64,000 nucleotides of DNA from DASUPK01 sp963736305 (lineage in GTDB: Bacteria > Actinomycetota > Thermoleophilia > Solirubrobacterales > 70-9), in contig CAVTOD010000008.1 of NCBI GenBank assembly GCA_963736305.1, forward strand, positions 186,001 to 250,000, read 5' to 3'. The notes below the pieces were generated by a model. It had not been told where the DNA came from and made no database searches. It worked only from the letters and a program-made list of their open reading frames with translations. The position numbers were made by a program, and so were the translations under genes. Below, one piece after another: positions 1-7,837 of this stretch (its first letter is position 1; every line of letters begins with the position of its first letter).

Positions 1-306
1 CTCGCGTCCGGTCTGCACCGGATCGAGCCCGATCTCCTGCAGCGCGACGCCGATGTTGTGGCGGACGGCATCGCCGTCGGCGACCACGTCGTGGCCGGCG
101 ACCGAGGCGCTCCCGTCGCTCGGCGGCAGCAGCGTGCAGAGCATCCGCACGGTGGTCGACTTCCCCGCGCCGTTGGGGCCCAGGAAGCCGAAGACCTCGC
201 CCTCGGCCACCTCGAGGTCGATTCCGCGCACGGCTTCCACGCCTCCCTTGAAGGTGCGGGTGAGGTCGCGGGCCTGAATGGCAGGGGCTTTCGCGTTGTT
301 CTCCAT
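1..306 (-). CDS. ABC transporter ATP-binding protein (3' part outside window)
   Basis: The first 102 residues of an ABC ATPase are visible. A Walker A motif GPNGAGKST lies at about residues 43-51, followed by the usual TTVRMLCTLLPPSDG segment and a helical region. The pattern (short N-terminus, FGFLGPNGAGKST, SVAGHDVV) is that of the DrrA/CcmA drug-export or multidrug ATPases that work with a separate membrane subunit. Walker B, the signature motif and the stop lie beyond the left edge, so substrate and partner cannot be judged. The ATG at 306 is the first start giving a full N-terminal strand. The gene is divergent from the methyltransferase at 422. Confidence 0.9.
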   Translation of the reverse strand, partial: MENNAKAPAIQARDLTRTFKGGVEAVRGIDLEVAEGEVFGFLGPNGAGKSTTVRMLCTLLPPSDGSASVAGHDVVADGDAVRHNIGVALQEIGLDPVQTGRE

Positions 307-408
307 CAACTCGTATTCCGTCCTTGGGATTCCCCGTCTATGACCGGACTGCCGGCCGAGACTCATCGATCGCGGCCAATTCGCACTCTACGAAAACCGG
401 ATAGCCCC

Positions 409-414
409 TAACTT
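409..414 (+). promoter_or_regulatory. -10 box TAACTT, leaderless start
   Basis: TAACTT matches the actinobacterial TANNNT -10 element and ends 7 nt before the GTG at 422. Transcription would then begin at or next to the start codon, and no ribosome binding site is visible. Confidence 0.5.
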
Positions 415-421
415 CCCCGCG

Positions 422-1183
422 GTGAGCGAAGCCGACCAGATCTACCTGCAGGCAGACCAGCCCGAGGGCGTGCCGCCCCTGGAGCTGACCGGCGAGCGGA
501 CTCTCCCGGATGTCCCAGAGGAGAACTACTGGTACCGGCGTCACGTCGCGGTCTACGAATGGATCGCCGCGCGGTGCGGCGGGCTGCGCGTCGTCGATCT
601 CGCGTCCGGCGAGGGCTATGGCTCGGACCTCCTGGCCCGAAGGGCCGCGGAGGTGACCGGCGTCGACGCGAACCCGCAGGCCTTCGAGCACGCCCGCGCC
701 CGCTACCGCCGCCCGAACCTGAGCTTCCAGCGAGGCCTCGTCGAGTACTTCGATCAGGAGGTCGACGCCGTCGTCTTCCTCCAGACCATCGAGCACATCC
801 ACGAGCCCGAAAAGCTGCTCGACCGCATCTCTCAGATCGCTCCGGTCGCCTACATCTCGACGCCCAACCGCCTCACCCTCGCTCCTCCGGGGGCGGAGAA
901 GTCCGACAACCCCTGGCACCTGCGCGAATACGACGCCGGCCAGTACCGGGACCTGCTGGAGCCGCATTTCGGGACCGTCGAGCTCCTCGGCCTCTTCCAC
1001 GCCCGCAAGCTGCGCGCTCACGAGCTTGCGATCCGGGTGGGCTGGGACCGGGTCCACGCCGCCCTCCACATCACGAAGCCGTTCTACGACCGATTCATCC
1101 CGGCGATCAGCGCCCGCGACTTCCGGCTGCGGGACGCGCCGCTCGACAGGGCGCTCGATTTCCTGGCCGTCTGCCGCGCCTGA
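422..1183 (+). CDS. class I SAM-dependent methyltransferase (Rv3030-like)
   Basis: A 253-residue methyltransferase. Motif I is VVDLASGEGYGSDLL (residues 58-71) with the acidic ribose-binding residue in VTGVDANPQ (D82); a later IEHIHEPE segment matches the post-II motif of Methyltransf_11 type enzymes. It is directly followed, 4 nt later, by a GH57 branching enzyme and then a GT4 enzyme. That is the gene order of Rv3030-Rv3031-Rv3032 in mycobacteria, where the methyltransferase is linked to methylglucose lipopolysaccharide. By this context it may methylate a polysaccharide or a small precursor; the substrate is an inference. The GTG start is supported by the -10 box 7 nt upstream. Confidence 0.8.
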   Translation: MSEADQIYLQADQPEGVPPLELTGERTLPDVPEENYWYRRHVAVYEWIAARCGGLRVVDLASGEGYGSDLLARRAAEVTGVDANPQAFEHARARYRRPNLSFQRGLVEYFDQEVDAVVFLQTIEHIHEPEKLLDRISQIAPVAYISTPNRLTLAPPGAEKSDNPWHLREYDAGQYRDLLEPHFGTVELLGLFHARKLRAHELAIRVGWDRVHAALHITKPFYDRFIPAISARDFRLRDAPLDRALDFLAVCRA

Positions 1184-1187
1184 GCGC

Positions 1188-2600
1188 ATGGCTGACCGCA
1201 CCGTTGGCGACCTTGCGATCGTCCTCCACTCCCACATGCCCTACGTCGAGGGCTTCGGGACCTATCCGTTCGGGGAGGAGTGGCTGTTCGAGGCATTCGC
1301 GCGCTCGCACCTGCCGGTCCTGGAAGTCGCCGAGCGGCTGACGATGACGATCACGCCGGTGCTGGCCGACCAGCTTGAGGCCGAGGGAGTGCGGGAGCGG
1401 ATGCTCGCCTTCCTCGCCAAGCACCGCGTCGAGGCAGCGAGCCGCGACGCCGCCGAGAGCGAAGTCGAGCTGCAACCGGCGGCCGAGGCCTCCCTCCGCC
1501 TCTACGCGCGAGCGATCGAGCGGCTCGAGAGCCTGGAGGAGCATCCCCTGGTGGCGTTCCAGCAAGCGGCGGCGGGCCGGGTCGTGCTGATCCCCTCTGC
1601 GGCAACCCACGCGGTGCTTCCCAAGCTTGCGACGCAGGCCGGCCGCCGGCTCCAGATTGACGCCGGGCTTCGCTCCCACGAGCGCCGCTTCGGAGCGGCC
1701 GCGGAGGGCTTCTGGCTGCCGGAGTGCGCGTACGTGCCGGGCCTCGAAGCTGTCCTGGCCGAGCGCGGGCTTGCCTACACCTGCCTAGATCAGAGCGCGC
1801 TCGAGGCCGGTACGGCGGCGCTGGCACCGGTGTGGCTGCCGGGCGGCCCGGTGGGCTTCACGATCGACTGGCCGACTGTCGAGCTCGTCTGGTCCGAGGG
1901 CGGTTACCCCTCGGACCCCAGCTATCTGGAGTACCACCGGCTGTCGGCCAATGGGATGCGCCTGTGGTCGATCTCGGGGCAGCCATACGATCCGGCGGCC
2001 GCCGCGGTCCGGGCGAGCGAGCACGCCTCGAGCTTCCTGGGGGCGGTGCGTGACCGTCTCGAGCAGCACAGAGCGGAACGCGGGAAGCGGGGACTCTGCG
2101 TGTTTGCGATCGACACCGAGCTGCTCGGCCATTGGTGGGCCGAGGGCCCGATCTGGCTTCGGGAGGTTCTGGGCGGCGCCGAGGCCGACGGGATCCGGCT
2201 GCTGACGCTCCCCGAGGCGTTGGCCGAACACGAGCCGGAGGAGCGACCGGTCGCCGAATCGAGCTGGGGGGCGGGCAAGAGTCTCGAGACCTGGGACTCG
2301 CCGTCCGTCTCGGACCTGGTCTGGGCGACGCGCCGCTCGGAGCTCCGCCTCCTCCGGGCGCTACGCGTGCGCGACCTCAACCGCGAGGCCGCCCTCCGCG
2401 CCGCACGAGAGCTGCTCGCACTCCAGTCGAGCGATTGGGCGTTCATGGACCACCGCGGCCAGGCGGGCGACTATCCGTACGCGCGCGCCACTGCCCATGC
2501 TCAGGCCCTGCTGGAGGCCATAGACTCCTCCCAGGCAGTCGAGGCACGCGTGCGCAATCTCGCCCCAGACGTGAGCCTGGCGCCGCTGCTCGAGCCGTAG
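1188..2600 (+). CDS. GH57 1,4-alpha-glucan branching enzyme (Rv3031-like)
   Basis: A 470-residue glycoside hydrolase family 57 protein. It begins with the family hallmark LHSHMPYV (residues 13-20). The nucleophile region is GFWLPECAY (E179) and the acid residue is in FAIDTELLGHWWAEGP (D309), both as expected for GH57 branching enzymes; a C-terminal all-helical DUF1957-type domain follows. It forms alpha-1,6 branches in alpha-1,4-glucan in the cytoplasm. The ATG at 1188 lies 4 nt after the methyltransferase stop, so the two are probably co-transcribed and translationally coupled. It is somewhat shorter than the mycobacterial homologue (about 526 residues). With the GT4 gene downstream it suggests synthesis of a branched, possibly methylated, glucan. 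Confidence 0.88.
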   Translation: MADRTVGDLAIVLHSHMPYVEGFGTYPFGEEWLFEAFARSHLPVLEVAERLTMTITPVLADQLEAEGVRERMLAFLAKHRVEAASRDAAESEVELQPAAEASLRLYARAIERLESLEEHPLVAFQQAAAGRVVLIPSAATHAVLPKLATQAGRRLQIDAGLRSHERRFGAAAEGFWLPECAYVPGLEAVLAERGLAYTCLDQSALEAGTAALAPVWLPGGPVGFTIDWPTVELVWSEGGYPSDPSYLEYHRLSANGMRLWSISGQPYDPAAAAVRASEHASSFLGAVRDRLEQHRAERGKRGLCVFAIDTELLGHWWAEGPIWLREVLGGAEADGIRLLTLPEALAEHEPEERPVAESSWGAGKSLETWDSPSVSDLVWATRRSELRLLRALRVRDLNREAALRAARELLALQSSDWAFMDHRGQAGDYPYARATAHAQALLEAIDSSQAVEARVRNLAPDVSLAPLLEP

Positions 2601-2674
2601 AGCCCTAGGATGAACGAGTCCGAATCCACGCACGCCCGGATAGCCCGCCTGGCGCGTCGCATCTCTGCGTCCTC

Positions 2675-2708
2675 GGGCTCGCCTTTGGCACCACCAAAGG
2701 CTTCGCCC
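2675..2708. repeat. hairpin in leader of GT4 gene
   Basis: A perfect 8-bp stem (GCCTTTGG / CCAAAGGC, 5-nt loop) at 2681-2701 is extended outward by GGGC/GCCC and flanked by TGCGTCC direct repeats. A TAGGAT -10-like box lies at 2606-2611, so the hairpin would sit in a leader of about 160 nt before the glycosyltransferase. There is no T tract, so a simple terminator is unlikely; an RNA control element or attenuator is possible. Confidence 0.4.
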
Positions 2709-2776
2709 TGCGTCCTTGATCTGCTCGGCCAGGCGCGCCCCCGGTCGCACGCGGATCCGGCCTCGATCATCTGCCA

Positions 2777-3973
2777 ATGAATCGCGTCCTGATCCTCTCC
2801 TGGGAGTACCCGCCGCTGATCGAGGGGGGCCTGGCACGCCACGTCCGCAAGCTCTCCGAGGCGCTCGTGGAGAGGGACACCGAGGTCCACGTGCTCACCC
2901 GTGGCGGCGAGGAGTCGCCCTCCGAGGAGATGATGGCGGGGGTCCACGTCCATCGCGTCATGGAGCCGACCCGCCCCGCAGAGCTCAACGAGTTCGTCGC
3001 CTGGGTGGAGCGGATGAACTCCGACATGCTGGCCGCCGGCGTCGAGCTGGGCGACCGCTACGACTTCGACCTCGTGCACGGCCACGACTGGCTCGTCGCC
3101 AACGCCTGCGACCATCTCGCTCGCCGCTTCGGCGCCCCGCTCGTCATCACCATCCACGCGACCGAGCACGGCCGTCATCAGGGCTGGGTGGAGAAGCATC
3201 CACAGGCCTACATCCACGGCGTCGAGCGCTGGATCACGAACCGCTCCAATCGGGTGATCGCCTGCTCCACCTTCATGCGCGAGCAGATCGTCGACGTCTT
3301 CGGCGTCCCCGAGAGCTCGATCGAGGTGATCCCCAACGGGATCGATCCCGAGGACCTGCAGCCGCACGACGACGACGAGCTTCGCCGCCTGCGCGCCGAG
3401 TTCGCCGAGCCGGACGAGTCGCTGGTCCTGCTCGTCGGCCGCCTGGTCTACGAGAAGGGCTTCCAGGACGCATTGGAGGCGCTCCCCGAGATCATCGAGC
3501 GCCTCCCGAAGACTCGCTTCGTCGTCGCCGGCTCAGGCACCCACGAGGAGGAGCTCCGCCGCCAGGCCGAGGAGCTCGGACTGATGACCCACGGCACCTT
3601 CGTCGGCTGGATCGGCGACGACGTCCTCCACTCGCTCTACCGGATCGCCGACGTCTGCGTGGTTCCCTCGATCTACGAGCCGTTCGGGCTGGTCGCCTTG
3701 GAGGCGATGGCCTCGAGCTGCCCGTGCATCGTCGCCGACACCGGTGGCCTGCGCGAGGTCGTCCCGCACGACGAGGTCGGATTGCGGTTCCGCGCCCGCG
3801 ACCCACAGTCGCTCGCCGAGATGACCATGCGCGTCCTGGACGATGCGAAGCTCTGCCGCCGGCTCACCGCCGAGGCCTTCGAGCACCTGAGGCGCTTCGA
3901 CTGGGAGGACGTCGCCGAGCGAACCGAGGGCATCTACGAGGAACTGGCGGCCAGTCGTGACGCGGCTACCTGA
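2777..3973 (+). CDS. GT4 family glycosyltransferase (Rv3032/GlgM-like)
   Basis: A 398-residue GT-B fold retaining glycosyltransferase. The N-terminal domain opens with LILSWEYPPLIEGGLARHV, the glycine-rich acceptor-side loop of the glycogen-synthase-like GT4 enzymes. The C-terminal domain carries LLVGRLVYEKGFQ and the EX7E motif in YEPFGLVALEAMA, which binds the sugar nucleotide. The closest named relative by context is Rv3032, the alpha-1,4-glucosyltransferase acting in methylglucose lipopolysaccharide and glucan synthesis; donor specificity (UDP- or ADP-glucose) cannot be read from the sequence. It ends inside the next small gene (17-nt overlap). Confidence 0.85.
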   Translation: MNRVLILSWEYPPLIEGGLARHVRKLSEALVERDTEVHVLTRGGEESPSEEMMAGVHVHRVMEPTRPAELNEFVAWVERMNSDMLAAGVELGDRYDFDLVHGHDWLVANACDHLARRFGAPLVITIHATEHGRHQGWVEKHPQAYIHGVERWITNRSNRVIACSTFMREQIVDVFGVPESSIEVIPNGIDPEDLQPHDDDELRRLRAEFAEPDESLVLLVGRLVYEKGFQDALEALPEIIERLPKTRFVVAGSGTHEEELRRQAEELGLMTHGTFVGWIGDDVLHSLYRIADVCVVPSIYEPFGLVALEAMASSCPCIVADTGGLREVVPHDEVGLRFRARDPQSLAEMTMRVLDDAKLCRRLTAEAFEHLRRFDWEDVAERTEGIYEELAASRDAAT

Positions 3974-4205
3974 CGGCCGGCGGGAGGTCTATCCCTCGCG
4001 CGACGCGAGGCCGAAACGCCGGGCTCCGGACTTCGGCCCGGGCCTCAACGTCAGCGTCCCGATCTCCTTCGGGCTGCCGCTGGTGGTGGTCGGGATTGCG
4101 CTGATCGCCGCCGCCATCAACGCGGGCGGCCTGGTGTTCTGGATCACCGGGGTGGTCGCCCTCGCGGGCGGCATCCTGCTGTTTGCGTCAGGCAAACGCC
4201 TGTAG
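3957..4205 (+). CDS. small two-helix membrane protein, unknown function
   Basis: An 82-residue protein with a charged, Arg-rich N-terminal third (residues 1-28) followed by two hydrophobic segments (about 34-55 and 59-76) separated by a short turn, ending in a basic GKRL tail. The GTG start overlaps the end of the glycosyltransferase gene by 17 nt, so it is likely the last gene of that operon. No known family was recognised. A role at the membrane in export or anchoring of the glucan product is only a guess from position. Confidence 0.6.
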   Translation: MTRLPDGRREVYPSRDARPKRRAPDFGPGLNVSVPISFGLPLVVVGIALIAAAINAGGLVFWITGVVALAGGILLFASGKRL

Positions 4206-4210
4206 CCGGA

Positions 4211-5665
4211 CTACTTGTGGTGCTTCTTCTTGTGCTTCTTCTTCTTCTTGCAGGAGCTCTTCTTCTTGTGCTTCTTGGACTCGGCCGCGCGATGCTTGTG
4301 CTTCTTCTTGGCCTTGTGCTTCTTGCACTTGCCGCCGGTGTTCCCCGCTCCGCAGCCGTCGACGGTCGCCGGTGAGTCAACCGACGTGCTGGCGCCGTTG
4401 TAGCCGGTGAAATCGGCATGAAACACCGGTGCCGGCGGGGTGCATATGTCCCTTGCGGTCCCGAGCAGTCCCGGCGGGTTCGTGAAGGTGAGCTGGAAGC
4501 GCGAGATCGGGATGTCGGGGAGCCCGTTGAAGGTCACGGTATTGCCGGCGCTGCTGGCGTTCGTGGCCCCCTGCAGGAGGAGGTGGAGCTGTCCCTTCAG
4601 GTCGAGGCCGAGATTGGGGAACGTGCCTCCATCCACCAGCGCGACGTTGCCGACCAGCGGGGTGCTGAGCAGCGGCGAGGCGGCGGTGGCGATCCCCACC
4701 ACAGTGTTGGATGGACAGGCCGAAGCCAGAAAGCTGGCCTGAGGGCAATGGGCGCCGAAGAACAGCGTGGCGTTGGGGTTGAGGTCCCCCGGGACCTTGA
4801 CGACGGCGTTGAGCAGCCCCGCCTCGTCGGTGTCCTGGAGGATCGCCGTGCTGGCGGTCGTCGGGACGCCATTGGTGGTCTGCCCAGGCCCGCCGATCTC
4901 GGCCGTAAAGGCCGGCGAGAAGTCGAGGGCGCCGCAGTTGGTCGGCGTAAAGCTGGCATTTCCGCTTCCGCTGGCCCCCGACCAGGGGACCGCCGAGAAA
5001 GTCGTTGTGTGCTGGTCGCACGAGGTTGGGTTCCGCATGAATGGCGCGGACATCCACGGTCTGTTGCCGTAGAGCGTGATGTCCTGGGAGGTGATCGTCG
5101 TGTCTCCGTCCGAGAGCGTCTTGTTTGGGATGTTGTTGATGATCGTGTTGAGCCCGAAATCGCCCCGCAGTTGCACCGCCGATTGGAGGATGATCGGAGA
5201 TACGGGCAGTCCAAGTGGGTTTAGGACGATCCCGAACCTGGCCGGCTCCCCAGGCAGGGGATCGAGGTTGTAGAGAGAGCCGCTTACAGGTATCGGCAGA
5301 GGAAGAGTCAGGATATTTGCCGTGGCGCTGACTTCGCCGACCTTCGTGTCAGCGGGGCAGTTTGCCGCGTTCAGCTGTGCGACTGAGCATTTCTCGGGCG
5401 TTGCGTTGGGGTTACCGACCTCTCCGGGAGGCAGACCCACCGTCAGGTCCTTGACCTGCGTGCCGCCGCCCGTGCCGTTGAACTCCATGTGAATGTGAAA
5501 GTCGCTGTGAGCCCCTGCATCAAGCGGGTTCGTCCGATTGGACGGCGTGGTCGGCGCCGCGCTCAGATTGGCGAGACCGAGAGCCGAAGCCGACGCAGGG
5601 GTGAGCACCGCAAGCGTTGCCGCCGCTATCAAAACCCCGATCAGACGACTTGGAGTCCGCTTCAT
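4211..5665 (-). CDS. secreted protein with Lys/His-rich C-terminal tail
   Basis: A 484-residue predicted exported protein. A signal peptide (MKRTPSRLIGVLIAAATLAVL, cleavage near ASA-LG) is followed by a long Pro/Gly/Asn/Thr-rich beta-type region with six or more cysteines (for example GEVGNPNATPEKCSVAQLNAANCP). The last 40 or so residues are almost only Lys, His and a few Ser/Ala/Cys. Such tails recur in secreted proteins of Thermoleophilia and could bind the anionic cell wall or nucleic acid. The ATG at 5665 is chosen because it follows a purine-rich site (GGAACGGAGAGG) and starts the signal peptide, and a -10 box lies between it and the further-upstream in-frame ATG at 5746. Function unknown. 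Confidence 0.78.
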   Translation of the reverse strand: MKRTPSRLIGVLIAAATLAVLTPASASALGLANLSAAPTTPSNRTNPLDAGAHSDFHIHMEFNGTGGGTQVKDLTVGLPPGEVGNPNATPEKCSVAQLNAANCPADTKVGEVSATANILTLPLPIPVSGSLYNLDPLPGEPARFGIVLNPLGLPVSPIILQSAVQLRGDFGLNTIINNIPNKTLSDGDTTITSQDITLYGNRPWMSAPFMRNPTSCDQHTTTFSAVPWSGASGSGNASFTPTNCGALDFSPAFTAEIGGPGQTTNGVPTTASTAILQDTDEAGLLNAVVKVPGDLNPNATLFFGAHCPQASFLASACPSNTVVGIATAASPLLSTPLVGNVALVDGGTFPNLGLDLKGQLHLLLQGATNASSAGNTVTFNGLPDIPISRFQLTFTNPPGLLGTARDICTPPAPVFHADFTGYNGASTSVDSPATVDGCGAGNTGGKCKKHKAKKKHKHRAAESKKHKKKSSCKKKKKHKKKHHK

Positions 5666-5729
5666 GCCTCTCCGTTCCTTTCCCCTTTGGCTATCTTGCC
5701 GGTGCTGCCCGGGCCGGTACCCGAAAGCG

Positions 5730-5735
5730 AGTATA
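5730..5735 (-). promoter_or_regulatory. -10 box TATACT for Lys-tailed protein
   Basis: TATACT on the minus strand lies about 65 nt before the ATG at 5665. It fits a normal leadered transcript, in contrast to the many leaderless starts nearby. No convincing -35 was found. Confidence 0.4.
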
Positions 5736-5747
5736 TGCAGATCCACG

Positions 5748-6395
5748 TTATTGGGGCGCCGGCTGATCGTCCCCCGACGGTTCGACCGGATCGGGCCAGC
5801 GCAGCTCCCTGGGCTCCTCCCGCATGCGGATCACCTTGGCCGGGATGCCGCCCACGACTGCGTTCGCTGGGACGTCGCGGGTCACCACCGAGTTCGTGCC
5901 CACGATCGCGTTGTCCCCGACCCTCACGCCGCGTAGGAAGCAGGCCCCGTAGCCGACCCAGACATTGGATCCGATCACGCACTCGCGCATGTAGATGCCC
6001 TGCTGGCGGATCGGGCGGTCGACCTCGACGACCCCGTGGTCGAAGTCGATGAACATCGCACGGTCGGCGATCACGCACTGTTCGCCGATCCGCACGTGCT
6101 TGTACGAGGAGATCGTGCACTCCTGGCCGAAGACGGTCTTCGCCCCGATCTCGACGACGCCCTCGTGGCTGCGGATCTTGGTGCCGTCGCCGATCCAACA
6201 GAACCGGCCAAAGCGGATCTCGGCTCCCTTCGCGATCTGGAGTTGCAGGTGCCTGCCGAAGAAGACCGGGCCGTCGGTTTGCCAGCGCCACCCGGCCGGG
6301 GTAAGGAACCGGCGCCAGAGATACCGCCAGTAGAGGCGTGCGTAGCGCCAGTTCAGCATGCCGTTGGCGCGCAGGAATCGGAACAGCCTGAACAC
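5748..6395 (-). CDS. left-handed beta-helix acyltransferase (Rv3034c-like)
   Basis: A 215-residue hexapeptide-repeat acyltransferase. Repeats of the [LIV]GxxxxI type run from about residue 60 to 185 (IGDGTKIRSHEGVVEIGAK, IGSNVWVGYGACFLRG, VGDNAIVGTNSVVTRDVP), closing with the usual VVGGIPAKVIR. The N-terminal 40 residues are basic and aromatic, suggesting membrane association. Such enzymes transfer acetyl or longer acyl groups from acyl-CoA to sugar hydroxyls. Its position beside Rv3030-Rv3032-like genes matches Rv3034c at the mycobacterial methylglucose lipopolysaccharide locus, so O-acylation of the glucan is a reasonable inference. GTG start 7 nt after a TAGACT box. Confidence 0.82.
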   Translation of the reverse strand: MFRLFRFLRANGMLNWRYARLYWRYLWRRFLTPAGWRWQTDGPVFFGRHLQLQIAKGAEIRFGRFCWIGDGTKIRSHEGVVEIGAKTVFGQECTISSYKHVRIGEQCVIADRAMFIDFDHGVVEVDRPIRQQGIYMRECVIGSNVWVGYGACFLRGVRVGDNAIVGTNSVVTRDVPANAVVGGIPAKVIRMREEPRELRWPDPVEPSGDDQPAPQ

Positions 6396-6402
6396 GGGCG
6401 GG

Positions 6403-6439
6403 AGTCTAGGTTCGCCTCGACCGCGGGCGGACCTAGACT
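6403..6439. promoter_or_regulatory. divergent leaderless promoters (two TAGACT boxes)
   Basis: A TAGACT on the minus strand (6408-6403) ends 7 nt before the GTG of the acyltransferase at 6395. A second TAGACT on the plus strand (6434-6439) ends 8 nt before the GTG of meaB at 6448. Both genes probably start transcription at or near their start codon. Confidence 0.6.
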
Positions 6440-6447
6440 CCGGCGCC

Positions 6448-7401
6448 GTGGCTCAGAAGACCGAATCCAGCCTCGCTGAGCGATTGGTGTCCGGCGACAA
6501 GCGGGCCCTGGCGCGCGCGATCACCTTGATCGAGAACGACGATCCCGCCGGATGGGAGCTCGTTCGCGAGGTCTTCCCCAGGACGGGGAAGGCCCGGATC
6601 GTTGGGGTCACTGGACCGCCCGGGGTGGGGAAGAGCACCTTGATCGGGGCGCTGACCGCTGAGATGCGCAAGGCCGATCGGCAGGTCGCCGTGCTCTCGA
6701 TTGACCCCTCCAGCCCCTTTACTCGCGGGGCGCTGCTTGGCGATCGCATCCGGCTCTCGGATCACTTCTTGGATGCCGGTGTGTTCATTCGATCCATGGC
6801 GAGTCGCGGGGCACTCGGTGGGCTCTCCGAGGCGACTCTCCAGGCTGCGCTGCTGATGGATGCATCCGGAAAGGACGACGTCTTCATCGAGACAGTTGGG
6901 GTCGGTCAGGCCGAGATCGACATCGTCGACCACGGCGACACGATCGTCCTCGTGCTGATGCCCGGGTCCGGCGACTCGATTCAGGCGTTGAAGGCCGGTG
7001 TGATGGAGATCCCGGACGTGATCGTGGTCAACAAGGCCGACCACCCGATGACCGACACGATGATCCGGGAGATCCGCGGCGTGCTGTCGCTTGGGCCGGC
7101 CACGTCGTGGCGGGTCCCGATCGTCAAGACCGAGGCGGCCAAGGGCGAGGGCGTCGCCGAGCTGGCCGAGAAGATCACCGAGCATCGCGAGCACATCGAG
7201 GCCGAGGGCACCCTGGAGGAAAGACGGGCCCGGAACCTTCGCAACGAGGTGCTGGAGTTGGCAGCATCCCGGATGCGGCGGCGCCTGGAGGCGGCTGTCG
7301 CGGACGATTCATCGATCGGCGAGCTCCTCGACCGCGTCGTCAAGCGGGAGATCGACCCCGCGAGTGCGGCCAAGGACCTACTGGAGCGTGAGGATGGCTG
7401 A
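6448..7401 (+). CDS. meaB: MeaB/ArgK-family GTPase (acyl-CoA mutase chaperone)
   Basis: A 317-residue G3E-type P-loop GTPase. Walker A GPPGVGKST lies at residues 56-64; the family segments SIDPSSPFTRGALLGDRIR and FIETVGVGQAEIDI follow, and the base-recognition NKAD motif is in VVNKADH. MeaB proteins load and protect adenosylcobalamin in methylmalonyl- and isobutyryl-CoA mutases. The mutase it would serve is 8 kb downstream (15496), separated by unrelated genes. The GTG at 6448 is preferred over an earlier in-frame ATG at 6358, which lies in the divergent gene, because of the TAGACT box 8 nt upstream. It overlaps the next gene by 8 nt. Confidence 0.9.
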   Translation: MAQKTESSLAERLVSGDKRALARAITLIENDDPAGWELVREVFPRTGKARIVGVTGPPGVGKSTLIGALTAEMRKADRQVAVLSIDPSSPFTRGALLGDRIRLSDHFLDAGVFIRSMASRGALGGLSEATLQAALLMDASGKDDVFIETVGVGQAEIDIVDHGDTIVLVLMPGSGDSIQALKAGVMEIPDVIVVNKADHPMTDTMIREIRGVLSLGPATSWRVPIVKTEAAKGEGVAELAEKITEHREHIEAEGTLEERRARNLRNEVLELAASRMRRRLEAAVADDSSIGELLDRVVKREIDPASAAKDLLEREDG

Positions 7402-7834
7402 GGCCGAGGCAAAGAACGAGTCGAAGACCGAAGCGGAGGGCGCCAAGCCTCCCCTGCCGACCCTCGAGGAGGCGCTGGCCTGGGAGGGAAAGCAGATCGA
7501 CGGCCTGGGCAACAAGACCCTCGGCCGGATCGCCGGGATGCACGTGGACGCCGCTGACGGCGAGCCACGTTGGGCGCTGATTCGGCTCGGGCCGCTGGCC
7601 GGCTGCACCGCGATCCCCTTCCAGCACGTCGCGGAGGGAGCGGGCCGCCTCTGGGCCGCCTACGAGCGGGACTGGATCCGCGAGGCCCCGCGCTTCCGCC
7701 CGAACGAATCGCTGACCGCGCTCCAGGAACTCGAACTGTGCGCCCACTGGGGCATTCGCGAGGGCCAGGGCAGGGCGGCCGAGGTCGCAGAGCGGGACGC
7801 GGACGAAATCACCGCGGTTCCCGCCGAAGAGTGA
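7394..7834 (+). CDS. PRC-barrel-like protein
   Basis: A 146-residue acidic soluble protein. Its centre (about residues 32-85: GKQIDGLGNKTLGRIAGMHVDAADGEPRWALIRLG) resembles a PRC-barrel strand arrangement, in which a sheet follows the phrase 'gkkvGkv..v.vD...g.p.wl.v'. The N-terminal 25 residues are low-complexity Glu/Lys/Ala and the C-terminus is helical. It overlaps meaB by 8 nt (ATGGCTGA), so it is probably translationally coupled to it. Function unknown; the assignment to PRC-barrel is by eye only. Confidence 0.6.
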   Translation: MAEAEAKNESKTEAEGAKPPLPTLEEALAWEGKQIDGLGNKTLGRIAGMHVDAADGEPRWALIRLGPLAGCTAIPFQHVAEGAGRLWAAYERDWIREAPRFRPNESLTALQELELCAHWGIREGQGRAAEVAERDADEITAVPAEE

Positions 7835-7837
7835 CGT

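Noticed and set aside
2610..2780. A 56-codon frame that overlaps the GT4 start by ATGA
   Set aside because: Its ATG lies inside the TAGGAT -10 box and most of it is the hairpin leader, so it would not be on the transcript; composition is not protein-like.
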